A stretch of DNA of 64,000 nt from Blepharisma japonicum (taxonomy: Eukaryota; Ciliophora; Heterotrichea; Heterotrichida; Blepharismidae). A program made the position numbers and the translations under genes. Shown piece by piece: positions 1 to 13,220 of the stretch. Each line of letters starts with the position of its first letter. Position 1 is the first letter of the stretch. The notes beneath the pieces were generated by a model that was not told where the DNA came from, did no database searches, and saw only the letters and a list, made by a program, of their open reading frames with translations. The stretch covers positions 434,001 to 498,000 of the forward strand of contig CATKHK010000021.1 in NCBI GenBank assembly GCA_949751835.1, read 5' to 3'.

Positions 1-174
1 AATATTAGTTTTGGAATTGCTTCATCTCTGTTAAACTCAATCTAAATCTAATAAAATTAAAATTCGAGCATATTAAATAAAATGGTATTTTATAATTTGA
101 TCTACACTTAAATTGAAAATAAAGATGAAGACTGAATAACAATTAAAATATTTTATAGATTTTTTCTTATTATA

Positions 175-771
175 TTAAACGTCTTTAGATAATATAAGAT
201 CAGTATACGTTTTCCTTATTAGTTTCTTGAGGTCAGTGATTGCTTCATTATTTTCAGATGTCAGAACTAAATAGGCTTTTGTAATCGGAGAATACTCTTC
301 AGGACCTTTTTTTAAATCACTTTCAATTGTGAGCCTTATTCTTTTCATTGCTTTTCTTCTTTGTATACTCGCTTCATCTTCTCTTTTGGATCGAGTTACA
401 AAGAAATTATAATTTTCTTGCTTATTTGCCTCTTTGTTTTTAAACTCTAATTCATGTTTCGCTGCTTCTTCTTCCTATATAACAGTTACATCTAAGTAGT
501 AAGAAAGTGTGCTATCAATTAAGAATATTTTAGGGTACCAACCTAAGACATAATTCACAATGCCAGACGCTGGCTTTGCAAATTTTTCTCCCTTGGCAGT
601 CAAGAGCACATCTCTTTTCAGATTTACGAAGTCAACAAGAGATTTGAAAGTAGCAGGCCCATTAGCTTTTATGAAATTAACGAGACATCCCACAGCTGAA
701 AGTTTATATTTTTCATCTAGAACCCTTGCTTTATCAGTAATGTCTACTGAACTTTGAGGAATTTTGTCCAT
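175..771 (-). CDS. Small conserved cassette protein, copy 1 (193 aa, one 15-nt intron)
   Basis: Two exons, 771-490 and 474-175, are joined by a 15-nt intron at 475-489 (GTAACTGTTATATAG). The start is chosen because residues from MDKIPQSS onward align with the other two copies; the upstream in-frame extension is not conserved. The first ~95 residues look like a compact helical domain (DEKYKLSAVGCLVNFIK, LLTAKGEKF, IVNYVL). The second exon is highly charged and helical, with the conserved motif EYSPITKAYLVLTS near the C-terminus. There is no signal peptide or membrane segment, so it is probably cytosolic or nuclear. It is the first of three paralogs in the array, and all have the same exon lengths (94 and 100 codons). 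I do not recognise the family; a winged-helix-like fold for exon 1 is only a guess. Confidence 0.72.
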
Positions 772-2219
772 ATTAAATATAATCAACAGCATTAAATAAC
801 CAGCTAAAATGGACATATCTGAAGGCTCAGGTATAGATGCTCATAAAATTATTTTAGATGCAAATAAAATTTGAAGCTCAAAAATATCAAAAACCTATTA
901 TTTTAAAATTATCATGTGAATATTTCAAAGATAATATATATGAATAAATTTTTCTCCACCACATAATGATAATGCATACTTAAAATAAATTGATGTATGT
1001 ATAGATAAAAATAAAGTGATTTATAATCGATTTATATTATATCGTTGAGTGTGCAAAATAAAAGAAATAAATTATTTAATAATTTTAAGAAAGACTCAGC
1101 TTAATTTGATGCTAAAATTTGCCTATTTCTATTTAAATTGTTTTCTAATTTACAGCTTGAATTTAATTTCATTTTTTTAGTTTATTTTAGCTCTCACCAC
1201 TACCTATCTATAATTATAGTAAAATTGAAGTAAAATGGAAAATCGAATTTTTATCATTTCAAATTTTAGGATAGGAGGGAAAATGGAAAGAAAAGCAAAA
1301 AATATCTAATTTGTAAGCTCAAAAAATAGATAATAAATAGCATAAAAATAAAGATTTAAATTTAAGTATTTTTTTAGTTTAATGAACATAAAAATTCATT
1401 ATTAAGCTTCTATTGACTTTATTTCTGTTGATTATTGGCAATTGCTCCAATTCAGAAACTTAATCTGGCATTAACCTTGTCTTTCATCAATTTTCTAAAA
1501 TGAAATTTTTGACATGTGTCAAAATATTATTTAGTCTAAGATTTGAGTGAATTGATAAACTACTTACCCGTCCATATATGGAGATGCCTAATTTCTAAAT
1601 TTTTTCAAATCTGATTATGTGTTAAATTATTCAAATAATCCAAGAAGTGACAAATTAAGATTTCGAAGAGGCTTTATGCTAGAAATAAATAATTTAATTT
1701 TATTTCTGTCAAGGTCTAACCCTAAAGCTGCAGTCATCCTTAAATCAATTCTTCTTCTTCTTCTTCTTCTTCTTTATCTTTAGAAGCTTAAAACTCAATT
1801 GGAGATATCCCAATTCCAGTTCGCTTTATACAAACCATTCTCCATAGATTTTCTTTGATAATAAAAATGGAATTGCTCTTGAGTTAATCGACGCCTACAA
1901 GTTATTTAGAAAATTATTTATTGCTGCTGTTCAAGTATTAGTTATTTAGAAATTGCTGATATTCTGTTCAGCTTTCCTAGGTCAAAATATAATCAATCTT
2001 TGTCTTTTATTTATTACTTTTAAAATACTTATTTAATAAACGAAGTCTAGATATATCAGAGAAAAAGATTATAGGTAGATAGGCAGCAGCATTAGCCAAT
2101 ATCTAATAGATTGATATATATAACTAAACAATAATGGCTTTGACTTAAATTTATTCAGAATTAAAAAAATATTTTAACTTTAAAGTACAGGCAATGAATA
2201 ATTAAGTCAATATAATTTA
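772..2219. other. AT-rich intergenic stretch of unit 1
   Basis: No coding signal is seen. In units 2 and 3 the matching interval carries the 3' part of the pepsin-fold gene; here no trace of that part is recognisable. The only clear structure is a CTT microsatellite near 1751-1775. Confidence 0.5.
1751..1775. repeat. CTT microsatellite (8 units)
   Basis: Perfect CTT repeat in otherwise AT-rich non-coding sequence. Confidence 0.9.
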
Positions 2220-2540
2220 TCTCCTATAGACTGCAAAGCATTTGATAGTCCTAATGTGCTTAATGTCAAACTTAAGGCTGATGCAAATTTTTTTATTTTC
2301 CGCCCTATTTTATGCAACTGATATTATCAACCCAAGCCCTATAAGAAATTTAACGGAATTAAAGGTTAAACGTTTGCGAGGGTGTTATAGCTCGCAGTTT
2401 CAGCATAAATATTGATTCTAGATAGTAATAAGGCTACTAGGATTTTTTGTTTGGTGAAAAAAAATTATTTTGAGAGATAGAAGACTATCAAATTGTGCTT
2501 AGAGGTATTCTCTTCTCTAAAGATAAATTGAAAAGGGAGT
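2220..2540 (-). pseudogene. Decayed 5' relic of the pepsin-fold pseudo-protease gene (unit 1)
   Basis: This stretch aligns base by base with the 5' part of the pepsin-fold genes of units 2 and 3. Shared blocks on the plus strand include a CTCCTA..GACT segment, a block like TCCTAATGT.TTAATGT, and the sequence around the first intron (ATATTGATTCTA). It sits where the gene should be, divergent from the giant gene that starts at 2799. Many substitutions and indels destroy the frame, and the rest of the gene cannot be found. Unit 1 has therefore lost this component. The right boundary is approximate. Confidence 0.7.
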
Positions 2541-2798
2541 GGAACAAATGAAAGAAAATTTTGCAAATATATAAGTTTTATAGCTAAAAAAATATAGAAT
2601 GAATAGAATTTAATTAATAATGGAAGTGAAGATTATCAATTTATAATTCATCTCTCTTCCAAGGCTAGCCTTCTAAAGCTTCTCTAGATATAAGTTAAGA
2701 TAAATAAATCTAATTAAACTTGATAGAGTAAAGAAAATCTTATTCCTGCATTTTCTTAAGGATTTCTTTACCATAATTTGGTGTGTTTATAAAAAATA

Positions 2799-5700
2799 AT
2801 GAAAGCTTTAGTAATTTTTCTACTGGCGATTGGCTTAACGATTTGTAAAGATTTTGCTACAAAGAGCGGTTCTTTAGATCCTGGAAGAATTACTTGGCCG
2901 AAGGAAGAATGATATAACAACCCAATCGACCTATCCCAAACTAATGCAGGGACACCTGTCACCTTAACATTCAATTTTAGACCAACGACTCTAATAGAAA
3001 ATGGCATTGTTCAAATAATTTTCCCGTCAACCTTTCCTAGTATTATAAGCCCAGTCAATGCTAATCTAGGTACTTCAAAAATTTCAGCTGGTGTTGATAT
3101 GTCAGTCACTACAACTGCAACTTTACCGTCTAACCCAGGCTTTGTAGGGCCATTCGGGATAATAACAAGGTCGAGCCAAACAGGTCAAATTATTGATGCC
3201 AATTATGTATTTGGTTGCATAGCAATATCAGACTCAGATATCCCAAGTAGCCTCTTGTCAATCTATTCAGTATCAAAATCTACCAAAATTGGGAGCTCAG
3301 ACAGCTTTGTTTTTAATTTTCCAATCAGCAAAAGTTTTTGGAAAAACGACATCATTGAAGTTATCCCTCCTAAAGACTGGTCTCCATCTAGCAACCCTTT
3401 GTGCTCATCCAAAAATGGTATTTTAATAGGCCCCAAGTTATCAACTTCTCTTCCTTGTGCAGTTGCAGCAAAAAGTACGAGCTATACCGGAGCTACAACA
3501 ACTCCATCTTCAGATAATTTCAAAAATAGTGTATACATCTATGGAGTGTCTCAAGATATTTATACATCTACAAAAACTGATATATCGTTTGCAATTTCTG
3601 AGTTCAATCTGCCCCCATATGTAGTATCTGGAACTTCAAGTCTAAATTCATGGGAAGTAAAAGTATGAAGATTTGGTACTAATAATATTATATGACACTT
3701 TACTGGCTCAGCCATTTTTACTATGACTCCTGGAACTCCCCAATTTATCTCCTGGCTTCCTCGAAGCAAAATTACAAGCTCAGATGTCAGAAAAGGCATG
3801 ACAATCTTCACAGACCTGACTATAGCTACAGAAAATACAATTCCGCCATCTGGGACTTTATCAGTCACATTTTCTGGTCTTCAGGTTTATGAGCCTACTT
3901 GGTGAAAAGAACTTGATGGCTCAAATGCTGTTAATGGGCTCTGCTATTTATCCCCTTACATAAATGGAACATCATGCTCTGTTGACACAACCCAAAAAGT
4001 GACTATAAAATTTGATAACTACCAGACCACAAAGACATTTACTATAACAGTTCTTACAAATTTTAACTCAGACAGTCCTTCAATCTCAAAAATTGAGTCG
4101 AAAACAGAATCATTGGCTCTTATTGACTCTCTTATACCTACTAATAAGTGGGTATTGAATACTACCAATATATTACTTAATGACTGCTTTTTCCATGGGT
4201 ATAATGATTGGAATTATCCTGGGACAACTAAGCTTAAAGCTAACCAAATCCAAGGTGGGGTTGTAGGGAAAAAACTTTATTTTAGGGCCAGACCTGGAGA
4301 CACTGCATGGGGAGGAAGCGTCAGTGTAACTCTTATATTTAATATAAATTACAGTGATAAAATTTCATTCACAAAGGTATATATCGACCCCAAAGCTACA
4401 GTATCTGAAAAAATTGACGCATTGACATCAACCACCACATCTTTATCTGAAGGGGCTAATATTTATACTCCTTCTTTTGGAACTCAATCCCCTGGAATTT
4501 ATGTGACTATTCCTGCAAACTCTGCAAAACAAGTAGCCACTACTAATTATTATATATTTGCTTATAGTTCAGCGTCTTCAACGAGTCTTCCATTTGTAGC
4601 TTCAAATGTAGCCACATTCTATGAGATGTGGGCAAAGGTCGAATATGCGAATAAGTCCAAGTTTGAAATTAGTAGCACTGTATTTTCAGTTATGCCACAG
4701 ACGACTACTTCAAAGCTTTATTCAGTTCCTTTATGCACTGATGCAGTATTTGGGATTCCTATAGTAAATTATTTCGAGCCTATTTCTATGAGTTTTGACT
4801 TTGGCGACCCAAGCTACAATTTCGCTATTGATATTGACATAGAGAATGGATATGATTTAACTAATGGTTTTTTGAATACTAATATTACTACAGGAGAGCT
4901 AAAGCCCAGGAATTTCGCAACAAATGCTCAAGGGAGTGCAAGAGCGTTTATCAGCAGTTATAAATTGGTAGACAGTAATGGGACGACTAAAATTCATGCA
5001 GTTGTAACTTTGATTTCCCTTGGAAAAACAACATATAGCTCGACTGGGAGCACTAAAATCACAACATTTATTCCACAGAATATTGCTAAAAGCAGTAGCT
5101 TTAACGTAAAAACGATTTTCTATTATACAGTATCAGAAGATCCTAAGACTAAAATGGAGCTCTATGAGAGTTCAACCACTTGGACCATGACTAATCCATC
5201 CAACACGATTACAGCTGCCTCTTCAAGTGGAATTTTTAATATTGGGGAGCCTGGAACCCTAACTAACACTTTAACAATTTCAAGCGGCTCTATAACTAGC
5301 AGCGACATAATTGGAGTAGGGATGACCAAAGGAGGCTCACAGCAGTTACCAGTCATGAGCCTCATTATTAATGGAAAAACCTATTCATCATCAAGTCCAT
5401 ATACTGCAGACTCATATAATGATAATGCATTAGGAGGTTTTGTGATGACTTATGATTTTACCGGATATACTGGGACCACTATTAGTACTTCTACATCTTT
5501 CAGCGTGAAAATAACCAACGCATATCCTCCAAACCAAGTAGACAAAACGTCAGGAAACGTAGATACCAGCTATAGTATTTGGATAGCAGATGGGTCTCAG
5601 GACTGAGGAAAGAGCTGTAAAGCTTCAAAAGTTATTAAAAGCTCAGATGGGTCTTCGACTGTTGTTATAAATGCAGGGAAAATTACTTCTCCAACTTGCA

Positions 5701-8700
5701 GTATGACAGTTTCGTCTGGCTCAGGGTTGGCTGATGCAGCATTAGAAATAAGTTTTACAATATCCCATGACATTCCTGCAAAAGGTCTCATTGAAGTTAC
5801 TTTAGGTACCAACTTTGGATGGGCTGATACTGATGGAATTTCTACATGCTTGTCTACAACTTTGGTACCTTCTGATGAAAATGCAATATCCTGTAAGGTT
5901 TCTTCGTCAGGATCCTTGATTTTGACAGGCTTTAACCCTGTGTCTGCTGGGACTGCTATAAATATTTCAGTAAAGCATGTGCTCCCTACTTCTTCTTCTT
6001 CTTCATCTACATCTATAGCCTGCTTTACTTTAGTGACAACACAAGCATCAGCAGGAAAATATATTGACTCATGGTCAGGAAGCATTCCTGTTATTATTGA
6101 TGGGGGAAGCTCAATAGGAAAGCCAACTTATATAGCATTTGAGGTATATCCTAATAATCCAGGGGTACAAGCTGATCTGTATTTGTCTTTTAGTGTATCC
6201 AAAGCAATTCCACAAAAAGGAAAAATCATAATATCTCAAACCTTTGCCTCCTGGAAATATTCAATAGGCACTATTCAAGACTTCTGTTGGACTAATATTG
6301 ACTATTTAGCCTGCAAAATTGAAAATTTCAATATAGTCATCACATTAGCACATGATTTGGCTGCTGAAAAAATTGTTGAAGTATATATAGACAGCGCCTT
6401 TGTGCTTCCAAAAATCACTGGAAAAACTTCAACTGGTATTAAAATACAAGGAACTTGGGCAGGGACAACTCTAGTAAGTGATTCCTCTACAGGGGTATTG
6501 CTTGAGGTTGGCCCAAAAATAGACGCTCTAGTCAAAATTAACAGCATTTCTATTGCAGATATAACAAATGTCGGGGAAAATGCGAATTATAAATTTTCAT
6601 TTACAAGTGCTGAGGTTAAAAATGGTGATTATTTTGTAATACAATTTCCTCGAATAGATGCTGGCTATGGATTTGATCCTTATATAGGGGATGCCACCAA
6701 TCCGTTTTCAGTCCTTATGCCAAATTCATTTGAGCTCCCATGCAGCTCATCTTCTCTGGGAAGTATTTCTTGCCACCCTAGCCATTGGTATCTAACTGTC
6801 AAGGATATCAGTTCTTTTATAACTGCAGGGACACAAATTGACATAAGCATATTAAATGTCAGAAACCCTTACATGAGTTCAGATTGGAAATTTAATATAT
6901 TTCATTATGACAGCACTAATCTTTTAAAAGCATTCGGATTCTCAAGCCAATATACAAAAACCATAGATCCAAGCACAACTAAAGTATCTTTTAAATCAAT
7001 ATCTTCGAGTAAAGATGCACAATCAGCACTAGCAACCTATATTTTTGAATTTTATCCAACTAGCTCTTCAGACAGTTTTACATCAGATACTGTATTTTAT
7101 ATCAATTTCCCCAATCAATTTGACTTTAATTTGTGAAAATCAAATTCAATAGCTTGCAGCTCATTTATTTGCAATAGCGTATTTAATGCAACTAACTGTG
7201 ATAAGACATGGAATACTAATCAATTATGCTCTATTAGCGGATCGAAAGTATTTCTAAATATCCAGTCTCAAAACGCTGTGAGGATGACTGATGTGTCAAG
7301 AGTAGTTATAAGTATTCCAAATATTAAAAATCCAAGCACTGGACTGCAGAGAAAACAGAGCTCTGGATGGGATACAGCTGATACCAGTACTTTTGGGAGT
7401 TATAATTTTTGGAGTAGTCATTTTGAGGCTGGAGCTTGAAATAAAAATAAATTGACTGTAAGTAGAAGCTATGGATTATTAAATAGCTGCTATGAAGGAT
7501 ATACTCAAGGCTCATCCTCTATAGGGGTTGAATATTCAGAATCAGTAAACAGAATTGCCTTAATCCCAGGTCAGCAAAGTAAGGATATCTCAATAAAAAC
7601 TTCTAATGGCTGGCCATCAGTTGATAAGTCTATAAAATTTATTCCAACAATAAGTGGCACTGGGTCAAGCTACTTGAAAATTTCTTCTCCATTCCATAAA
7701 TTGGTGCTAAAGCAGATGCATTCAGAAGCTATATTCAGAGTGGCTGCACTGCAAGGGATTCCTAATGGAATTTATTATCTAGACTGGACTTTAAGTGAAA
7801 GCACTCAGATCCCTGATGTAACTATGTATAATGCCCCTTCAAGCACATTAATCGAAGTCCACACAAAGCCAGATAAATTGCTGCCCATAAATGTTGCTAA
7901 AATTCCTAAGCTATATGTAGGATATAGTAGCGTCCCAATCTGCCTCGCATTAGACTATTCCCCAGCATCTAGCTTAATAATTACTCCAACTTTTGATTCA
8001 GGCTCCTCAGGAATAGCTTCTCATCCTACTTCACTTAAGTTTGCCCCTAATATAAATTCCATATGTTTTACAATCGATATTTCATCAAATTACTACTCAT
8101 CTGGAGGCTCAACATCTCTTTCCTTCGAACTTTCAGGAGCTGATTCAAATATTTTTAAAAAACCAGATAGCATTACACTCACAATAAGCCAGCTTTCTGC
8201 ATCTATTACTCAGCCAAATTTACAATTATCAAGCACAGTAAAAGATGGAAGCACTGCATCAATATCAGTGGTTTCAGATTATGATGCAATAATTTACTGG
8301 TCTGTTTCTTGCAAAGGGGCAGATATTCTAAGCTTTAAAGATATAGTTTATCATGCTCCAGTCCTCACAGATGCAAACTCAACAACATTAAAAGATATGC
8401 TTGCTGATGAATATGAAAATAAAGAAACTGATACTAACTCATAATTAACATTAACTCTAGTAAAGGGGATACTGATATTTTTTCATTTTTTAATAGGCAG
8501 CACGCTGAGCATTGTATAAGTGACTATATTTCTTCACAAGTAGTGTATGCTGGATCTCCAAGCACTATAACTCTTGACTTTCTTATGGGCGGAACTGATT
8601 ATACTTTTACAATATATGCTGATCATAAGCTTATAAAAGATACTTCCAATTATCAGCCAAAACTACTTAATTTTACGACATCAGCCCTTCAGCCTATAAT

Positions 8701-9448
8701 GTCGATATCCCTGACCTGTTCTTCAAGTAGTGACTTAAGCTATTTATCCTCCAAAATTCAAAGTATAATAGCAAAATATATGGGAATTAACCCCTCTTGG
8801 CTTGATTATATCGACCCGAACTCAGCTCCTCATAGAAGACTTTTAGTATCTACGGTATTCAGCTATAATGTATTATATGACAGAAATTTCCCAAATTATT
8901 CTTCTTCAAAAATTCTTGAAAATTTCAATAAAAATCAAGCAGCTGCTATGGTAGAGATCAAGCAGGCTTTATACTTACAGCTGTCTCCTACATATACAGT
9001 AAATGCTGTGACTGGAAATACAGGCCCTGCATGAGATTCTCTTCCTCATAAATTTTCTTTGTCAGAAGATGGAATTGCAGAGTTCAATGCTACTGCTGTA
9101 ATAAATGGAAGAATATATATGTCGTGTGTAAAGCCTTACACTAACGAACATCCTTATGCTTGGCAAGTAAGAGATGGGCTAGATGCTAGAAATAATATGG
9201 GGGAGGTCAGCTCTGTTGCTGTTAAAGCACATGTGTCTGGAGCATTAAGTATGTCAGGACTAAAAAAGAAAGAAAAATATCGCTGCTATTTTACTGTATG
9301 CAATAACTACACAATGTTGCCAACCTGCTTGGAGTATAGCGGAGATTCACAATTGAACTCAATGTTTAAGGCTGATATTGATATGAGTGAGGCTGATGAA
9401 AGCAATTGGATCCTGGTTGGATTTTCTATAGCTCTAATATTCAATTAA
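2799..9448 (+). CDS. Giant GPI-anchored-type surface protein, copy 1 (frame broken once by a 17-bp insertion)
   Basis: The frame begins MKALVIFLLAIGLTICKDF, a signal peptide aligned with the starts of copies 2 and 3. It runs with TGA as Trp to 8441, where a 17-bp insertion between TAACTC repeats brings in TAA and shifts the frame. It then continues to 9448. Without the 17 bp the product is 2,210 aa. It is Ser/Thr/Asn-rich with few cysteines. At least seven beta-rich modules share a pattern like IP-x2-G-x-I-x-I-x-FP (for example IPAKGLIEVTLGTNFGW). A C-terminal helical segment is followed by HRRLL near residue 2005, and the protein ends in a short hydrophobic tail (WILVGFSIALIFN) like a GPI-attachment signal. 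It is probably secreted and cell-surface bound. Family not recognised. The break may be a real mutation or a germline-type insertion. Confidence 0.8.
8441..8457. other. 17-bp insertion flanked by TAACTC direct repeats
   Basis: TAACTC at 8435-8440 recurs at 8452-8457. Deleting one repeat plus the spacer restores the frame and gives KETDTNSSKGDTDIFSFF, the same length as the equivalent segment in copies 2 and 3. It lacks GT...AG ends, so it is not an intron. Confidence 0.85.
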
Positions 9449-10295
9449 ATATATTTTATTTTTAATCTCAAATTTCTCAATGTTTATATATTAAAAATAT
9501 ATATGATATAGATTTAATACTAAAAAATTTAATAATTATCTAAATTGAAAAATATAAATGCCTTCTTTATATTTAAATTGGAAAATATAAATGCTTCTTT
9601 ATAGTTTAAAATTAATAAATTTACTATGAAAAGGCTTCTACTTTTTGTGTGATATTTAAAATATCCCTAATTTTTTAGATTCATGCAATTTAATGATATA
9701 GATGAAAGGTTAATTTCATAAGGTTTTAATTTATAACATGCACGACTTGTATTAAGTTAAAATAATTATAAATTTTGATATTTATTATGATTTTTACTAT
9801 CTCTTAAACTAGAAAAAATACTAAGAAATCTCCAATTTAAGTTTTATCCAAATTTCTATTTTGGATATAACCTTTGATGATTGTTCTATTCAGTGGGTCA
9901 ACTTCCAACTGATATTTCAAATAAATATTCTTCCACTTTTCAAATACTGCAGCTAAAATTGTGCCTAATCATATCAAAAATTATAAAAATTAAACTAAAT
10001 AAAATTAGAATATAACTATTAATTTTACCTTTTTTGTTTTTAATCAATTAAATTTATATTTAATTTTAATTTATTTGAAAATCGAAATTCTTTATTTTTG
10101 CTTATTTTTACTTTAAATAAAAATTAAATACTTATATCAATGAAAAATAAATTCTAGAAAGTTTTATTAGTAAATCTTTAAAGAATTACTTAAAATGGAC
10201 TATCTTATTTAAATCTACATATAAAAACGAAATATAAAGAGGTCAAATTTTTATAAAAATGTCGAGAATTTCGGTGATATTATTCCTATAATGTT
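9449..10295. other. Duplicated non-coding spacer between units 1 and 2
   Basis: No gene is seen. From about 9720 the sequence is recognisably homologous to 23875-24454 ahead of unit 3 (for example TTTATAAC.TGC, TTTTGATATTTATTAT, and the TTAAAATGGACTAT block at 10192 and 24350). The array was therefore duplicated together with its spacers. Confidence 0.65.
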
Positions 10296-10892
10296 TTAAA
10301 GATTTTTAGACTCTATTAGTTCTAAATAATTATTTCTGACTAACTGCTTGAGTTCAGCAACCGCTTCATTATTGCCAGATGTCAGAACTAAATAGGCTTT
10401 CGTTATTGGTGAATATTCTTGAGGGGTTTTCCGCAAGTCACTTTCAATTGTAAGCCTTATTCTTTGCATAGCTTTTTTCTTTAGTTTTCTTGCTTCTGTT
10501 TTTCTTTTGGTGCGAGTCTTGAATAAATTTTCATTTTCTTGCCTATTTTCCTCTTTATTTTTATATTCTAATTCATGCTTTGCTGCTTCTTCTTCCTATA
10601 TGAAAGTTACGTTTAAGTAATAGGAAAAACAACTGTCAATTAAAAATATTTTTGGATGCGAACTCAATACATAATTGACAATGCTAGCCGCTGGCTTTGT
10701 GAATTTTTCTCCTTTGGCTGTCAATAGCACGTCTCTTTTGGAATTTACATATTCTACAAGAGATTCTAGAGTAGCATGATCATTAACTTTTAGAAAGTTA
10801 ATGAGGCACCCAACAGCTGTGAGCTTGTATTTTTCATCTATAGCTCTTTCTCTATCAGTAGCATCAACTGCTTGTTGTAGAATGCTGTCCAT
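10296..10892 (-). CDS. Small conserved cassette protein, copy 2 (193 aa, one 15-nt intron)
   Basis: Exons 10892-10611 and 10595-10296 flank a 15-nt intron (GTAACTTTCATATAG) at 10596-10610. The start is the ATG giving MDSILQQAVDATDRERAIDEKYKL. Domain layout is as in copy 1: a compact N-terminal domain of about 95 residues, then a Lys/Glu-rich helical second half with QEYSPITKAYLVLTSGNN. No signal peptide or membrane segment is seen. It is closer to copy 3 than to copy 1 in the N-terminal domain (both have LTAVGCLINFLKVNDH). It lies downstream of, and on the same strand as, the pepsin-fold gene of its unit. Function unknown; conservation of sequence, length and intron in three copies is the evidence that it is real. 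Confidence 0.78.
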
Positions 10893-12410
10893 ATTAAGTA
10901 TAGATGGTATTAAAAAATAAGATTAAATGGATACTTTATTACAAAATACTCATGTAAGCACAAAAATAATTATTTGAGTATAATTAAAAAATAATAGCTT
11001 TCTGATTAGTCAAAATATGTTAATATTACTCAAATAAATCTAGCAATTATTAATCTCTAATTAAATATGGTTTTAAATTTATCAATTATGCCAACATGCT
11101 TATGTGTTGATGATCATGGGGAAAATAAAATAAGTTTATTAGCCTATTATACAAACCAGTGGATTTTCAAATATAAGTATTAAATAAATTGAATTTCTTT
11201 GAATAATGAAATCACATTCATTATAAAAACTTTAATCGATATATCTAAAATAGCTTTTTAATTACTAAAAATTTCTCAAAAAACTCTATTCATATTAGCT
11301 AAATTTTTATGATAAGATTGGATTAATTTTTAAGATGGCTTAAGTTCAAATAATATATCTATAATTTTTATAAAATTAAATAGAAAATGGAATATTAAAT
11401 TTAGTAATTTATTCCTAAGTAAGAGAAAATGGAAAATTGATATTAAATTATCTAAAGAATAAAGCGCAATTAACAGATCATACTGGATCAGCCATCAATG
11501 GTTAAATATATAATAGAATCGTTTTCTCAAACTCAAAGAGATCAAAGATAGCAGATTTGCCATAAATTTTTATTGAGCATGCTCTAATCTTATTAGTCTT
11601 TCATAACAAAAAATGTTATGAATTTACTCTCACTAGGTCTTAATAATTATCTAAACTAATTAAGAATTTAATGAAAATGAAATATTTATTTGGAAAAATA
11701 TTGAATAAGCACAAATCCATGCTCCAGCTTATTGTTTTGCTACAATATCTACTTTCACAATTAATTTTGCTATCACAATATTATCAGAAATGCAATGACT
11801 TAATAAAGAATATCCTTTATTTTATGGATAGAAAATTTATTGAGTATTAGAAAATTCTAAATAATTACAAAAAGCCTTTTTGTTTTTTATTTAAATCGCT
11901 CTGATAATCAAATTCTTCTGGCAAATTTTGGCTCAAATCTTCTTATTCTGAGCAAAGAATTATATCATAGTGCTAAATCCTTAATACTTTTTTGGTATTC
12001 TTGATATTGTTACTACTGGAATTTTAATCTGGCTTTAGGTGGAAAACCAATAAAAATATTCAATGACATTGTAAAATTTGCAAGAAAATTTAGCAAAATG
12101 CTCACGTCACATTAAATCAAATTCAAAGATAATTTAGAAATAGAGCAAATATATTAATCCAATTTCCTTTAGACAAAAGTGAAAAATAATTATTGTATGG
12201 GTTGAAGCATTGCTCTTTACAATTGCTAGATAAAGCAATAAAAAGCCTTTAATAATCAATCATTTCAATGAAAGAAGCATGAAAATAAGTAATTAGGTTT
12301 ATTTAAAATTGCATCTAAATATTGACAAGAAGTAATTTTGGAACTCCCAAGTTTTTCTTAAAAAATTGATAACTAAATTCTTTTTAAATAAAATAATTGC
12401 AGTGCCTTAA
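10893..12410. other. AT-rich intergenic stretch of unit 2
   Basis: No gene is seen. About 11240-11400 is homologous to about 25115-25260 of unit 3 (CTCTATTCATATTAGCTAA, then an AGATGGCTT block), so this spacer was duplicated with the unit. Unit 2 carries about 1.4 kb more here than unit 3, including the relic that follows. Confidence 0.55.
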
Positions 12411-12414
12411 AGGT

Positions 12415-13000
12415 ATATCAGAATAAATCAAAGGATTAATGCGCCTGCAGTTCCTCATTTATTTTCAAAACAATTTAGAGATGAAATATTTATCTCAAGT
12501 GGGTGATTTATTTCTATAGATAGAACATATATGGTGGTTTAATTGCTAGCACTCTTGGAAGAAAGCAAACGAAATCTATGCTATTCATGGAAAGAATCAA
12601 GAAAATAGAAAGGGAGTCAAGGGATTAAGCATATTAGATTAGTAGTGTATATTTAAACTCCCTATTTCTGGTTGCGGCCATTTCCATAGCAATCTAGCAA
12701 TTGACCGCCATGGGATGATCACACAACATTTTATTATAAGAGATTCGGCTAGATTGGCTCACGTGGAGCCTTTTAGAGGAGATACTAGCATTATTGAGAA
12801 ATCTTGTCGAGCCTTTCTTCCTATTATTTTCTAGATTATATCAATTGGAAATACTCAACCACTTATTCCAGTCGATGAGTGCTATAAAGAAACTTTTCCA
12901 TTATTTTATGTATATAAAGTAAAAGAAGGACAATTATTATCAAGGATTAATTTCTTGCAACACATATTTCAAACAAAAAATATGATTATGAAGCGATAAG
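12415..13000 (+). pseudogene. Unidentified decayed coding relic
   Basis: Plus-strand translation gives long meaningful-looking stretches, such as AVPHLFSKQFRDEIFISS, then from about 12672 CGHFHSNLAIDRHGM and SARLAHVEPFRGDTSIIEKS, then ISIGNTQPLIPVDECYKETF. They are broken by several stops and at least one frame change. Base composition is less AT-rich than the surroundings. It is present only in unit 2, as an insert relative to unit 3. I do not recognise the family; it could be a host pseudogene or a degraded mobile-element gene. Confidence 0.4.
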
Positions 13001-13220
13001 TTAGTAATTCTCATTCTGCAAGCAAGAAACTCATCTATTGATAATTGACCGATCAAATAACCAAGCAATAAAGAATTTATAATAAAAATCAATCATAACC
13101 TAAAATCTATATTCTTTCTTAAAATCCCTAAAATGGAGGAACTCTTTGCTAATCTATAAAAAGTTTTGATAATTAATTTTATAAACACTTTATCTATAGA
13201 AAAAGATTTTCAAATTAGTT

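Noticed and set aside
560-757. Plus-strand open frame of 65 codons
   Set aside because: Antisense to exon 1 of the conserved small gene; not conserved as a protein in the other copies.
8441-8457. Intron explanation for the break in giant gene 1
   Set aside because: No GT donor, and the length is 17 nt, not 15 or 16.
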